64,000 bases of DNA, from assembly GCF_043641665.1 (NCBI RefSeq), contig NC_092203.1, positions 3,844,001-3,908,000 on the forward strand, in the 5' to 3' direction. Positions 34,790-46,411 of the stretch are shown here, piece by piece. The DNA comes from Enoplosus armatus. Taxonomy: Eukaryota > Chordata > Actinopteri > Centrarchiformes > Enoplosidae. The notes below the pieces were generated by a model that did no database searches, was not told the origin of the DNA, and saw nothing but the letters and a program-made list of their open reading frames with translations. The number at the start of each line of letters is the position of its first letter. Position 1 is the first letter of the stretch. The position numbers and the translations under genes were made by a program.

Positions 34790-35855
34790 ATAGATTACTG
34801 CATCAACTTTTTGCCTTTAACTACAGTTTAGAGATTACAGCTAGCATGTGCCATTGTAAAATCTGTAATCCCTCTGATTGCAGTTTAGCTACTTTTTACT
34901 GAGCCAAAACAAATGATATTATACTTAATAAGCAGTTAAGTAGAAACCGAGACACAGTGAGCATGGAATCTGGTTACATCGATTATAAAATTCAATTCAC
35001 AGGGGGGAAAAAACACACATTCTGTGGAGTGTATACAAACGTGGTGTGCGTTCCTAAAACATGATGATGATGATGATGATGATGTGGAGCTGTGAAATAT
35101 CACCGCCTGCAGTTATTCTACAAAATTCATGTGCACAGCAGAATCCATCGGCACACAAACACACGCTTCTTTACTCATCATCACAATCATTAATGAGTAA
35201 GGATCAAGGGATTCACTTGGGTCTCAGAACTTAAGTAAGGTCCCTCACACACACACACACACTCACTCACACAGACTGAGAGTTAATATTGACTGAAAAT
35301 GATGCCCATAGGCTGGTTAAAATTGAGCGCAGATGCTAACAATTCATCACATGTCAGATCTGCTCTTTTGGCCTGACAGTCAGAGCATGATATCAATATC
35401 AACACACACAGACGGCCCCACACACACACACACACACACCTGCTCTTGAACATGTACTCATGTTGGAGGCCATGAAATTTGAACTAAATGCATAAACACA
35501 AGAGGCTGGGCTTGGGCACTTAAAAGTCGATTTCAAGTGTCACACACCTACTACAAGCACTTCTTCAAAATTACTAAACACACACACACGCATACATACA
35601 TATATATTATATATACACCTGAGTACAGACATGCAGATGCAGAAATAGAAAACAGACAACATGGAAAAACTGAAAAACTGAGAAATTACAAGTAGAATAA
35701 TAGAAAAAACTACAAACAAACAACAAATGGTAATACCACCTCTGAATAAAACTCCCTTACTAGATATAATTTTTGGGGTTGGTGTGTCAGAGTCCTTCTT
35801 GTGGCTTTCCTAAACTTTCTCATTTGCCTATTTACACATTCAACAGATAGGGAAC
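34790..35855. other. Gene-free DNA rich in CA tracts
   Basis: It contains (ATG)8 at 35061-35084 and (CA)n at about 35245-35263, 35418-35439 and 35576-35588. An alternating AT-rich stretch lies near 35600-35618. No gene. Confidence 0.6.
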
Positions 35856-35857
35856 AA

Positions 35858-36215
35858 CATTAGCATTCATTTGAAGTCCTGTTTCTGGCCACCTGGTGAA
35901 TTTAAGTCCAACATTTACTCTCCGTTTAGCTCTGTTTTTGGCCAGAACTGACTTCTGAGAAAAAAAAACTTTTCTGGCTCTTCAGCAGCAGCTAAATGCT
36001 CCACTACATTCACCACCAGTCTGCCATGTGGTGATGGCCACGTAGCGTAGAGCTTTTTCCACTGAAAACAGCCTCCTGCTACTGCTGGAAGCACTGTTGA
36101 TGAGAGTGCTTAGAGTGAACCAAAACAATATAGTTGGGGGTCAAAAAGACCTCAAAACAATTAGTTTATGAATGCTATAAAGCTCCATAGAGCTGAGGGG
36201 AACTGCAGAGTCCAG
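35858..36215 (+). repeat. Dispersed repeat family A, copy 3 (most complete)
   Basis: It runs from 'acattagcattcatttgaag' (35857-35876) through 'ccacctggtgaatttaagtc' (35890-35909) and 'ttagctctgtttttggcc' (35926-35943). It ends near 'gctccatagagctgagggga' (36182-36201). The order of blocks matches copies 1 and 2. No coding capacity. Confidence 0.65.
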
Positions 36216-37500
36216 CGAGAAAAACAGTGATCGTAGCCGCTTTAAATGAAGCATCGAGTGGTTGAAACTACAGTAGTTTTATCTTCACTAGTTCCAGCTC
36301 AAGTTTCAAACTAATGTTGCATATTTCAGCTCCCACTTTGTTGAAATCAGCCTCCAGCCATCTGTCAAAGTTCTAGTGGAAGCTCGACCTTGTGGCACAC
36401 GGTGTCACATGTAGCGCAGACTGCCGACCGCCAACCGCCAACCGCCAACTCCTCATTATTGATCTGGTTCATTTACTGTAATAGCATTTGCTAAACTGAT
36501 GTAATTATTCACTGAGGTTGCAGTGCCACACGTAGCCCATGCAGAATATTCCTGTCCTCACTAAAATGAGGCGTCCACGTGCCTCATGGTTTTTCCATTG
36601 TCTTGAGGGATTAAAGGATAAATATGAAATGTGCATTGATGGTTTAGCTTTCATATTGAATACAGCTGAACTAGACGGGACACAGATTAGAAAGGAGTAC
36701 AGCACATATATTACATTTTTAAAAGTAGCTATCACAACTCTAGTCTGCTCAACCATCTGTTCCCCTAAGTTAAGTTTATAACAACTCAGACTCATGGGAT
36801 CAAAGACTCACTCTCCTTTTTGATTGCCAATTTTGTAAATCAATTCTGATGACTTTTTTTTCCCTTTTTTTTTTCTTGTTGTTGCTTGACGGCCATCTGC
36901 CACACTCGAACCATGTCAGCGTTTATTCAACATCGCTGCGGGCTCTGATAATTTACTTTTATGCAGAATGCACTCCCCCCTTCACACAGAGGTGAGGTGA
37001 GGCTTGGCTCCAATCCAACCTGATTTAGAAGGTAATGAGGTCTATGTTTCACTGTGATGTCAGTCCAGTGGGGGGTCCGACTAATGAATCAGACCAGCAC
37101 TGCATTTCGTCTCTGTCCATGTAAAATTTAGGCCTAACGTATGCCTTAAAACAGCATGAGCAATAGATGAGTCTTTGATCAGGCAGTTACTCAACGATAT
37201 TCAATACGTGAGTGCGGGTGAACACACGGAGCTGCCAGTTTGGTAATACATGAAGTCATTAGCTGCTACAAGTTGATATTTTGCGGCCCAAAGGCTCTTT
37301 GTTGCTGTGGGTCCAATTAAGATTATTTAGAACACTTGGTTCTGGGCTTCAGAAGGCAACCTGAGTTCGCTCTCTGCAGAAATGCAAGGACACAAACACA
37401 CATGGAAAATAGATGTACATGTACACAAATAGACACTGCTCTTATTCAGTGACTCATTTACTCTCACACTTATGTAATCATTCTTTTTTTTTTATCCACG
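36216..37500. other. Gene-free DNA
   Basis: A heptamer tandem repeat (ACCGCCA)3 lies at 36427-36447 with flanking partial units. T-runs lie at about 36855-36874 and 37484-37493. Opposing frames at 36505-36795 and 36539-36781 overlap without domains. Confidence 0.5.
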
Positions 37501-37504
37501 CAAG

Positions 37505-37605
37505 CAGCGTGGCTCTGGGGGTGGCAATGTCAGTCGTTCAGTCAGTTGGTCAGACCACCACTTTGCTTCAGACTGAAATATCTCAGCAACTAGCAGATTG
37601 TCAAA
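37505..37605 (-). repeat. Dispersed repeat family B, short reverse copy
   Basis: The reverse complement reads 'gatatttcagtctgaagc..' followed by 'aagtggtgg..tgacc', matching the end part of family B as seen at 42291-42320. Confidence 0.5.
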
Positions 37606-37620
37606 TATGATATTATAAAC

Positions 37621-37649
37621 TTGAGATAAATGTCAAATATTTATCTCAA
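37621..37649. repeat. 11-bp perfect hairpin
   Basis: TTGAGATAAAT (37621-37631) and ATTTATCTCAA (37639-37649) flank a 7-base loop, immediately after the family B relic. Confidence 0.75.
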
Positions 37650-37659
37650 ATGAAAAGTG

Positions 37660-38025
37660 ACTGATTGAAACAGTGAGTGAAGAAGGAAAGTGCCCGATAA
37701 AGCTGCCAGAAAGTCCCAGAATTGTGAAGAAGAATTGTTGTAGACTTACAGCTCACTCACTTACAGCTGTAAATGGCCCTATTATACGTGACTGGCTTTA
37801 CAAAAATGTTTACGTTTTACAAGTGAGACAAACCAAAGATGCAACCACAAAGTGGAATACACAGCCATGCAACATTTTATGCAACACATCACAGTGTACG
37901 AGCACAAATGGAGCTAATAATAGAAATCCTGTCATTAATGTCACTCGATAGCTGTCTGTCTGTCTCTCTCTCTCTTCCCTCCCTTTCTCCATCTGTGTCG
38001 CTCTCATCAGGGAGGTTAGCCAGAT
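37660..38025. other. Gene-free DNA
   Basis: A TCTG/TCTC pyrimidine tract lies at about 37953-37990. Overlapping frames on both strands have no domain. Confidence 0.45.
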
Positions 38026-38029
38026 TGCA

Positions 38030-38420
38030 GCCAGAGGTTTCGGCGGCGCCTCCTCTCCTCCCATAGATCTCCCAGAGATCAGTCATAATTACAGCGACTC
38101 CTGCCGCTTACTGACATCTCTCTCCGTGTTACCATGGAAACGCCAGCCATCACGACGAGGCGGGAGGATTGGCGTGAAGGGGATCTGTATTTCCCATCGG
38201 CCATATCTGATTAAAAACCCCGGCATAGCTAACAAAGGGAGGGAGGGGGGGCTTTTTAATTTCCACACACTGCCGGCTCCTGAAGGTCTCTCTCATCCCG
38301 GAGAAAGATACAGGGTCGCCGCTCATGGCTCTAATGGCTGCCGCGGGGGTAAATTGTACTTGCATTCTCGATAAGACAGAGAAGGGGGATGATAGATCAT
38401 ATGGGTTAATCTAATAGGTC
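38030..38420. promoter_or_regulatory. CpG-dense candidate regulatory block with X-box
   Basis: I count about 20 CpGs in roughly 335 bp, close to the number expected from its base composition, whereas most of the window is CpG-poor. It carries an RFX-type X-box (38128-38141), a homeodomain-type 'tctgattaaaa' (38206-38216) and a G-rich run at about 38238-38251. Frames on both strands have no domain. It may be an enhancer or a weak promoter. Confidence 0.45.
38128..38141. promoter_or_regulatory. RFX-type X-box
   Basis: GTTACCATGGAAAC fits the two-half-site RFX consensus GTNRCC-N(0-3)-RGYAAC, with one deviation in the right half-site, and is nearly an inverted repeat. RFX factors act in ciliary and neuronal gene control. 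Binding here is inference. Confidence 0.45.
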
Positions 38421-38660
38421 TCCACTTGTATGATCAAGTCCATTACGGGTGCGCATGTGACAGGAATTGTGTGCATGATTGAATGGGTGAAGGAGACAGA
38501 ATGTGATAGGCAAAACACACACACATTCCCCAAGACTATCTTCAAGGCGAAGGTGTAAATTACACTTTAACCACAAACTTGTCAAAAAGAAAAGGTCATT
38601 ACTTTTCAGCATCGGAGAGAAGCTGCGCAACTTGAGGGGCTGTTACACAAAACACACCAC
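38421..38660. other. Gene-free DNA
   Basis: Unique sequence with 'attacgggtgcgcatgtgac' (38443-38462), possibly the edge of the conserved block. No gene. Confidence 0.4.
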
Positions 38661-38664
38661 ATCA

Positions 38665-38902
38665 TAAAATCAGGAGAGGTCAGGTTAGGAACCAAGAACT
38701 TCAACTGGGAGCCGGTGGGAGCTCAGAAGTTTTGTTTTGGTTGTGTCCTCCACCTCATTCCCCTCAGGTCTGGCTTGAGTTGGCCAACAGAGGGATGGTC
38801 AGTTAATTAAACAAGCAGGAAATGGACTTCATGAAAAGTTAATTAGGGTGTTAATGAAAGCGAAGTGTGCTAGACCGGTGCTGCACTGAAAAAGCAGTGT
38901 CA

Positions 38903-38937
<35 letters not shown>

Positions 38938-39265
38938 TGAAGTCTGCATGTATGTTCACACGCAGCATCAGCTGATAATAAGCTCACTGGCTGCAGCTCG
39001 GGGAGAATATTGGACCACAATCATGACTTCCTCCCGGGGTGAGAATGAATGGTGTCTTCACCGTGAAATGATGCAGCCGTTTCAATTGACTCTATCAATC
39101 GCGTGGAGGGTGAGTTCAGACATTCAAGTTTGGGGGGTCATGTTTGTGAGGGGGATCGAGCAGACTTTTATCTGCGAAAAAAAGGCTGTTGTTTTGGCCT
39201 GGATTTCAAATAGGTTACTGGGTATTACTTTCCCTCTCATCTGCCTCGCTCTTCACTGTGTGTAA
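38665..39265. promoter_or_regulatory. Candidate conserved non-coding block split by a TG tract
   Basis: The left part has 'cagttaattaaacaagcagg' (38800-38819) and 'gttaattagggtgttaatg' (38838-38856), strong homeodomain-type cores. The (TG)n tract at 38906-38934 interrupts. The right part keeps CpGs ('tcaatcgcgtgga' 39095-39107, 'atcgagcag' 39154-39162). The 132-codon plus frame 38867-39265 reads the TG tract and has no domain. Confidence 0.35.
38906..38934. repeat. (TG)n microsatellite
   Basis: An uninterrupted TG run of about 29 bp. Confidence 0.95.
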
Positions 39266-41140
39266 AAGTAGTATTTAGATTTGTGACTAAGCCTGTTTTG
39301 CTATTTTTGTTCTCAAACAAAATTATACAGAAGCTTCAGAGATAGCAGACAGCAAGGTCTTTTTTTTTTTCCTTTCAGTACGCTTATTTTCTCATACAGA
39401 ACACACGTTTGTAATAATCAATTAATTAAATATTGCTGTCTTGGTTTTCTATTGATTTAACTAATAAAAACATGCACAAATTAATTCATCTACCAACATT
39501 ACGCCTCGGCATTCCTTCAGCACATCTGATGTGCAGACAGAGCATTACAAAAGGTAATATAACTGGCTGAAAGATAAGAGAAATGAAGAGAAAGTTTGAA
39601 GTATTAAACCCATGGCACCAAATTGAAGCAGTTTGCGTCAAAAATTGCACTCCTTCTGTGGGTCCTAACTTGGTCAAATCTGAACACACAGACATGGATA
39701 AACCTGCACTTTCCGACTTATCATTATCTCCGATGTCCATCGAGAATGAACATCCATAAATCGGCTTAGAATTCATAGAAAAGACTGCGCTCCATATAAC
39801 TCCAGAACTTGCCTGAGAATCATCACATTTTAACATTTGTTTTCAAATCAAAAGCTACGAACAAAAGCTGGAGATTTAAACGCTATACAATGTCTGAATG
39901 GATTGAACTTGGCTCTCTCTAGTAGTTTGACTGACAGGATGATCACTACCTGTCCCCTCTGGTTATTTTGATTCAGTGGGACACTTTGAAAAACTCCTCG
40001 AAAAACACTTTTATGTGTTTGCAACCCTAACCCTGTAGATGTTACACACTAACACATATTTGAATAACATAAACATTAAAACAACGAAAATGAAACCTTT
40101 ATCCCTCCACAAACATTGGCGCAATACACATAAATAACCCACTAAAAAGAGGAAAAACAATGAGTTCAAATATTTTTTATGATAAACTGATGATTATTAT
40201 TATTTATATTTATGTTTGATAGTATGGGGCATTATAAAAATGTGTGCGTCCATGCAACTTGGTTAAGAATATTGAAAAATGGTGGTCATGGTTGAAACAA
40301 ACTTTAGTAGATAGGAGATGTGATATTAACAAACATTTAAAGTTTCTTAACCAGGTAAGTTGAAAATTGCAAAACAGTCCACTAAATTGACTCCAGACTC
40401 ATTAGGTGCTCTATACAAGGATCTGGCTACCAATTATGTGTAAATGCTTTTGTTGTCTCTAAAAATATCTAATTTCATGTCCTTGTGATTCTTGCATTAA
40501 TTGTAGTTCATCCACAGTTGATTTTCAGTCTGTTTCCTCTCCCTTCCCATCGCTGTAGACCGCCATTAAAAGACACATCAAGTAAATACATTTTAAAAAG
40601 TGCTGTTACACAGGTGCTCTTCACAGAATAAATGAATAAATATCACGAAAAACAAAACACACCTGATGAGTCACCATGTCTGAAAGACTAAAGTACATGA
40701 TGTGCCATTGGGACAAAAATAAAAAAAAAAGGGTTATATTAATGCACAAATGTTCATTCAAGATGAGAACACTTCATATAAGGAGAGAGTTGCTGACAAC
40801 GTGTGCCATTATGAGTACAAAGGTTAGGTTTCTACATATAATCATGAAGGCTGTGCACAAACAGTCCATGAGAAAGTACAACTCACACATGTAAAAACTT
40901 CCAAACATTCACTATATAAAGTTTCCCATCAATAGCATTTGAGCAACATTTGAACATTAATATTACTTCCATTCTCTTCATTTTTCTCAGGTGACTGGAG
41001 GCACTTGTTGTGAGCGCTGGAACACAATGCTCTTGGAGTTGTACCCACGGGTGGATTATGTTAGCCCCCACAGTTTGAAAGATGGATGAATGTGGTTTCT
41101 TCCCCCTCAGCATTTAGAGTTCCTTCCGAGCTGCTTCCTG
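39266..41140. other. Gene-free AT-rich DNA
   Basis: It contains T-runs at about 39361-39370 and an A-run at about 40721-40730. Two adjacent vertebrate telomere-type units (CCCTAA-like) lie at about 40024-40034. The 116-codon minus frame at 39486-39836 shows no domain. Confidence 0.5.
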
Positions 41141-41146
41141 AAGTGC

Positions 41147-41185
41147 TGTGTGTGTGTGTGTGTGTGTTTATGTGTGTGTGTGTGC
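41147..41185. repeat. (TG)n microsatellite, interrupted
   Basis: A TG run of about 21 bp, then 'ttta' and a second TG run. Confidence 0.92.
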
Positions 41186-41189
41186 AGAA

Positions 41190-41930
41190 ATAGTTTGAAA
41201 AATCATCCACTTGTCACTTATCTCTACTTGTGTCAGTCATAATCATGCTTAGTGGCGTTACTATAGATACATATATTAGAGAGGGCTGCTGCTTACACCT
41301 ACTTTATTTTGAAAGACAACAGGAAATTTAAATAAAGAATAAAGTATTCAAATTTCACCATTTAAACAGACCGCACCGCCCACACACAGTCAAGCACTTT
41401 GCCATGTAAACAAAAAGCTTTATTATTGCAATTAAAACCTAAAACACTTCACACCCCATCTATAGCACACTAGAGTGTATGCAGATTTACATGACAGGCG
41501 TACGAGACTATTTTCAGGGAATTAAACCGTGCACTTTTAAACATTTATATTTGTGCAATATACACAACGCTTTAAACATTTAAATCATTTATGAGCTGAG
41601 GCAGAGTACATTAACGTTACGCTGTTTCACACACTTGACTGCCGTGAGCTTGTGTGAAGTTAAGCCACTTCCTCACTGTCAAAACATACATCTAAATATA
41701 TGAAACTGTACAAACTTGGTTAAGTGCATTTGTGTGGAGTTTTTTTAATCCATGAAGTTGGTTAGGAAGGACTTGTTTGTCCCAGTGGGGAATTTGCCTT
41801 GGACATCACAGCGTCTGCAGTATAAAGGTAAGAAACAACACATGCATTCATCCATCAATGGCACAAGACGGCTACGGCACGCGCATATTTCGGCCTAGGT
41901 GGTGTTACAGGCTTTAATGGACAGGAAGGA
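41190..41930. other. Gene-free AT-rich DNA
   Basis: Nothing recognisable. Confidence 0.45.
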
Positions 41931-41944
41931 ATGTTTGAAATGAT

Positions 41945-42140
41945 GGTGCCTGCTTGGGGGGAACCCTGTACCGTCTGCCTGAGAGGAGGAGCGGATACTC
42001 AAGGTGGGAGAACATGAGCCGTGTCTGAGATGATTTTCTGGGCCTGTCCAAGTATGCTTTATTGAAAAATAGCCTGAGGACTGGGATGTTGCCGGACTGC
42101 CATGATGTTAATGGCTGTCTGTATAAGTCGGGCGATCCGG
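41945..42140 (-). repeat. Possible LINE-derived repeat remnant
   Basis: 'tgcctgcttggggggaaccctgta' and 'gcctgagaggaggagcgga' (about 41946-41995) recall the antisense strand of a common fish retroelement. The minus frame 41914-42168 has no domain that I can name. Recall only; no second copy in this window. Confidence 0.25.
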
Positions 42141-42249
42141 GCCTCTGAATGTACAGCTGGGTTACCAAACCATGCAGAGGTAGCGCAGGAGGCTCTCCAC
42201 TACTGCGTGGCAGAATAGAAGCTGCACTTCACTGTTCCAAAGGAATCAC

Positions 42250-42392
42250 TGCACACAATTTCATGACGATCCATCCAATAGCAGCTGAGATATTTCAGTC
42301 AGTCTGTACCAAAGAGGTGGACCCACCCACCAGCCATCATGCTGACATTGCCATCCATAAAGCCATGCTGCTAGTGTGGCTAAAAGAAGAAA
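42250..42392 (+). repeat. Dispersed repeat family B, 3' relic
   Basis: 'cacaatttcatgacgatcca' (42254-42273), 'gagatatttcagtcagtctg' (42287-42306), 'caaagaggtgga' (42310-42321), then 'ccatgctgctagtgtggcta' (42363-42382) give the end of family B. Confidence 0.65.
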
Positions 42393-42394
42393 CT

Positions 42395-43425
42395 ATGGCT
42401 TTGGCTGGTGTATTTTTGTACAATTGTATAATGTGCAGTAAACCATTGCTTTTTAACATAACCTTTGACTGACCTGCCGATTTGACATATTCAAACCCAC
42501 CCGGTTATGTCCCTACCAACCTTACACCAAACCTTTTCCCAATATTTAATGGATTTAAACATAGAAAGCCAGTTAGTGCACCTTTTGATTACACAGCTGG
42601 CTACAGAACATGGACATTCGTATTGAAGCAACATGCTTGTGGTCCCAAAAATAACGACATTTAAGCAACACGCCACACAGCAGCATCCCACGGCGGTCGG
42701 GACAGTGCTGCACATTGCATTTCAGGGACAAATGCATACGGAATAAGACCTCTCATTCCTTCTGTGGCCTGAGTTTTACACTTTGGGCAGAGAGAGGTTA
42801 GCTGTCCAATTGGCAAGGGCTCCCTTCGAGGATGCCAGAGTCAGACTTAAGTCAAACCTATTACAAGGGGCAAATAAGTTGCATGAAATATTCACCCAAG
42901 CCCATGTCCAGAGAAGTGCAACCATAAATAATTCACAAGCGGAAGTTAGAGCTGGAACATCACATATCCTAAGGTCTGGACTAGTGGATGTTTTCTTGTG
43001 CTGTTTGTGTAATTATTCCTGCGTTTATATATAAGCATTTGTGGTGCTCAATATGGAATTATAGTTTCTAATTTCTTATTCTAAAACTGGGTCTCCATGC
43101 ATTCTTGACACACTTGAACCGACGCCAAATGACAAAGTGGTTCACTTGATGAAAAGGATGGGTTTCTGAATAAACAAAATAATCAATTTTTAAAGAGCAA
43201 AAAAAAAAAAGAGACCAAAGCTATCACTGAAAGCGTGCTTTCATAAAAGATGAGAAATCTATTCGCAAGACGCTTAAACAATAAAAAAGAAAGCTTTGGA
43301 GCAAAGCAAATCACACGGACCACAGTATTCTGGTCTGAGCCAGCTCTGCAGTTGTGTAAGCTCGGGTGAATCCAAATCCAAATCCTACATAACAATTTGT
43401 TGTCATGGAGCTTAACATTCTGGAC
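42395..43425. other. Gene-free DNA
   Basis: An A-run lies at about 43199-43210. Overlapping frames at 42482-42664 and 42491-42715 have no domain. Confidence 0.45.
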
Positions 43426-43429
43426 AGAG

Positions 43430-43830
43430 CCGTCTCCATGTGTGCGTCAGTGTGTATTTGAGTGCGCGTTGCGGACACAACTTTGATGACAACAAGCTGC
43501 AACAAGTGCGGCGCTCCCCCCGTTACAGCTCCACCTGAATTAATCAAGAAAACTTTGGAATCAATAACTCTCTGCTGGCCCCCGGGGAGAGACACGGGGA
43601 GAGTTTTCAGGTCGGCTTGTGCCAGGCATGCAAAAGATAGTTATCACTCCAGCTGAGAAACGAGCTGCTCAGCGTCAGCTCGGCCGGCGGATAAGTTTCA
43701 AAACTCAGCTTGAGGAAACAGAGGAGGATGATGGACGACATCTCCGGGAGAACAGCACACGATGTAGCTGCGGCGGAGGTTTGTGTAAAAGATGATGTGC
43801 GAGAGGGAATAAAAAAAAAAAACTAAAAAA
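43430..43830 (+). promoter_or_regulatory. CpG-island-like block, possible promoter
   Basis: I count 21 CpGs in 43441-43800. At about 52% GC some 24 would be expected, so CpG is barely depleted here, unlike the rest of the window. Near its 3' end two ATGs in good context (43728 and 43731, 'gaggaggATGATGG') open a 32-codon frame, MMDDISGRTAHDVAAAEV..., ending at 43826. A GT at 43759-43760 ('gcggag|gtttgt') could be a splice donor. I recognise no protein family. It could equally be a conserved enhancer. Confidence 0.35.
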
Positions 43831-44290
43831 AAACATGCGGTGTGATTTGGAGGCAGCGCTCTTGGAAAAGATAGAGATGCAGAAAGACAGAAAGAGGGAA
43901 ATTCAGATGAGAGCTTTCTTTCAGGCCATTAGTGTCCCTGCTGTGGGCTTCAGGGTACAACTCCGTGATGAACTCTCAGCTTTTTCATTCTTACACAGTT
44001 CTCATGACTGGAGGAATATACGAGAACACCTCATTGCTTTTCAGGAAACTGACACACGGAGCTGCTGCAAATACATAAATAGACAAGGTGAGAACTCCGG
44101 CAAGACCTTTGCAGTCTTTCTTTCCTTCCGGCTCATTCACATGCAGCTGCTTATAAAAAAATGTTCTTCTATTCATTTTTTAGTGGTGTGTGAAAGATGA
44201 CACATACTGACACACCATTAAAACTCTTACTGAATGCAGAAATAAGTCGCTATTTGTGATGGATATCTATATTTTCCTATTAAAGTGAGA
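43831..44290. other. Gene-free DNA after the CpG block
   Basis: A 121-codon plus frame at 43835-44200 begins in A-rich text. It shows no recognised domain or paired splice sites, so it is not called as a gene. Confidence 0.4.
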
Positions 44291-44292
44291 CG

Positions 44293-44612
44293 ATGTAACT
44301 TTTGAGAGAAGAAATAACACGTTTAACAGATGAAAAATAGAAATTGGAGCAATAAAACGTACCCTTCCTCAAGTGAGTACACTCATGGGCTTTGCTAATG
44401 CAGCTTTTCTTGGGTCTGGTATGACTAGTAGCTTATGGTGGCTAACGTTAGCTAACCTTAGGTCAATATTGCTGTGTAACTGATGTTACTGAGGGTGTTC
44501 ACTGACTTGATGACTCTTCCCCCGTTATTGTGCAATATGGTTTTAGCATTTAACATTATCTCATAATTGTCACTTGTGGCCACAGAGGCTGCTATTCAGA
44601 CAAAAGTTACAT
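44293..44612. mobile_element. MITE family D, complete copy, 320 bp
   Basis: Perfect 12-bp terminal inverted repeats ATGTAACTTTTG (44293-44304) and CAAAAGTTACAT (44601-44612) bound a 320-bp non-coding element. Relatives lie at 55992-56253 (opposite orientation) and 19893-20010. Shared internal text includes 'ggtctggtatgactagtagc' (44413-44432). The superfamily is not determined. Confidence 0.8.
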
Positions 44613-44930
44613 AACCGGATTTAAAATAAATCATAAAACAACAACCTCATGATTCTGACAGTAATCATTTCCATACTGGAAGCTCCTCTTTCCAAACTTG
44701 ACTTGAAATAAGGAAAAATAAACTAGACTTCAAACCAAAAATTATGCAGAAAAAAAGCAAGAGTTCTTGCATCATCGCACCAGTTCTTTAAGAAGGCTGG
44801 CGGCTTTTTGCTTTAAAAAGGCAACTCGGCTCAGCTGGTTTATCCCCCGTCTGTGATGTTGTAACTAATCAGTCAATCAATCAATCAATCCGATTTAATC
44901 CTTTTTAACTGCAGCTACGATCAGTGTTGC
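44613..44930. other. Gene-free DNA with (TCAA)n
   Basis: An imperfect (TCAA)4-5 tract lies at 44872-44890. Nothing else. Confidence 0.5.
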
Positions 44931-44934
44931 TCGG

Positions 44935-45335
44935 AGCACATTTAGCAGAAATGCAAAGCTGTGATTCATGCGCTGCTGTATGATTGTCAAAAATGAGCTT
45001 AATAGATTTTACTGTGAAAGCAGACCTAGAAGAGGAATGGAAGCAGCACTGGCAGTGGTTATTGACACGTCGCACGTCTTAACATTCCACATTTGTCTCT
45101 GATATTCATGATGTTCGAGCTGCAGTCATTTGCATTGTTCGCAATGTCAATAATGAGGTCCACCCACCAGCTGTGAATAATATGAAGAGCCCATGTCTTA
45201 TTATAAAATCAAGGACACCAAGTCGACGCAGTATTGTACATATAACTGACCTGGTGCCTTTGAGCTGACTGCTCATATTCCACAGGCATGCTGGGTGAAC
45301 TCTTTGATCATATGATCTCTTCTGTGGTATATTAG
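44935..45335. promoter_or_regulatory. Candidate conserved non-coding block
   Basis: This repeat-free block contains an octamer ATTTGCAT at 45128-45135, 'gacacgtcgcacgtc' (45064-45078), 'caataatgagg' (45149-45159) and 'gaataatatgaag' (45175-45187). No coding evidence. Confidence 0.3.
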
Positions 45336-46408
45336 CCTGAGGCATACAGTTTTATATCTGAGACTTGGATGTGCAGACGATACAGAAACGGCTGGTTACT
45401 GTTTGTAGCCTTCTTTCTTAATGCTTTAACGCAAAATGTGACTCAAAAACATACATTTGTACCTCGCATCCCAACTACACAGAGACAAAAAATCTCCAAA
45501 ACACAAATGATAAGCTGCTACAAGCAGTCGATGTACTTTTCTATCCTTGTGTTTGTCCTCCACTCAGCGCAGTCATAGTTTATGAGCAGATGCTCCTGCA
45601 CACAGGTATTACAATATGGATGGGTGGGACCACTGAGCCGACAGAGACAACACACAGCTTGGCATCTATTTCTGCTTGAAATGAAAAGCAGCGCTGGTGC
45701 TGTGACTAGATGTGAATGTGTGATGGGTACGACACAGTTGGCGTAAAGACTAAATGCCTAATAAATAAATGTGATTGTCAAAGCTAATCAGCTCTAATTT
45801 GGCCTGTTGTGTTAGGACTGTAAAGTATAACAACAAATATTAAGCTGCACTAATAAGTCTATTATTTTCCTCCAGTGTGACATTAAAGGGAATAACCTGA
45901 AAGCCAATTTTATGTGTGATTTTCTGACGTTTTCTGGAAATAATTCCACATTATTTGCAGTATAAATATACATCTAACCCAAGTACTTGTTATTGCTTTG
46001 CTCGTAATATTTTATGTTTTAAAATGAAGGGGAGAAAAAGAAATTTAAAGGGTTACATAAATCAAGGCGGCTCACATTGTGTATTTCTTCCACCACACGG
46101 ACATGCATTGGACCAGAAAATAAGGAAGCTAACAGTATGATTTGGCCTACAGAAAGGATCTGCTCAGAGTTCAACTGGCTAACAAGCTTGTGAAATTATT
46201 TATTGTCCTGCTGTTTTCTCCAACCAGTAAATAATGCCTGATGCCAAATCTTGGAACAAATTCAGCCTGCACCACATGCTATGACAGTGCTGTTAGCTTT
46301 GTTCCGATATGAAGCTAAACTAGTAAACACATTTTTTTAAATGCTATTTTCTTTACCAACCTATTTACATCATGCTGTACAGCTCTAAGTAAACTATTTT
46401 AACATAAA
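45336..46408. other. Gene-free DNA
   Basis: Nothing recognisable beyond featureless short frames. Confidence 0.45.
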
Positions 46409-46411
46409 ACA

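Noticed and set aside
40024..40034. Two telomere-like CCCTAA-type units
   Set aside because: Two units are expected by chance; there is no array and no sign of an interstitial telomere.
43835..44200. 121-codon plus frame after the CpG block
   Set aside because: It starts in poly-A-rich text and has no recognised domain. It is separated by a stop from the short ORF in the CpG block.
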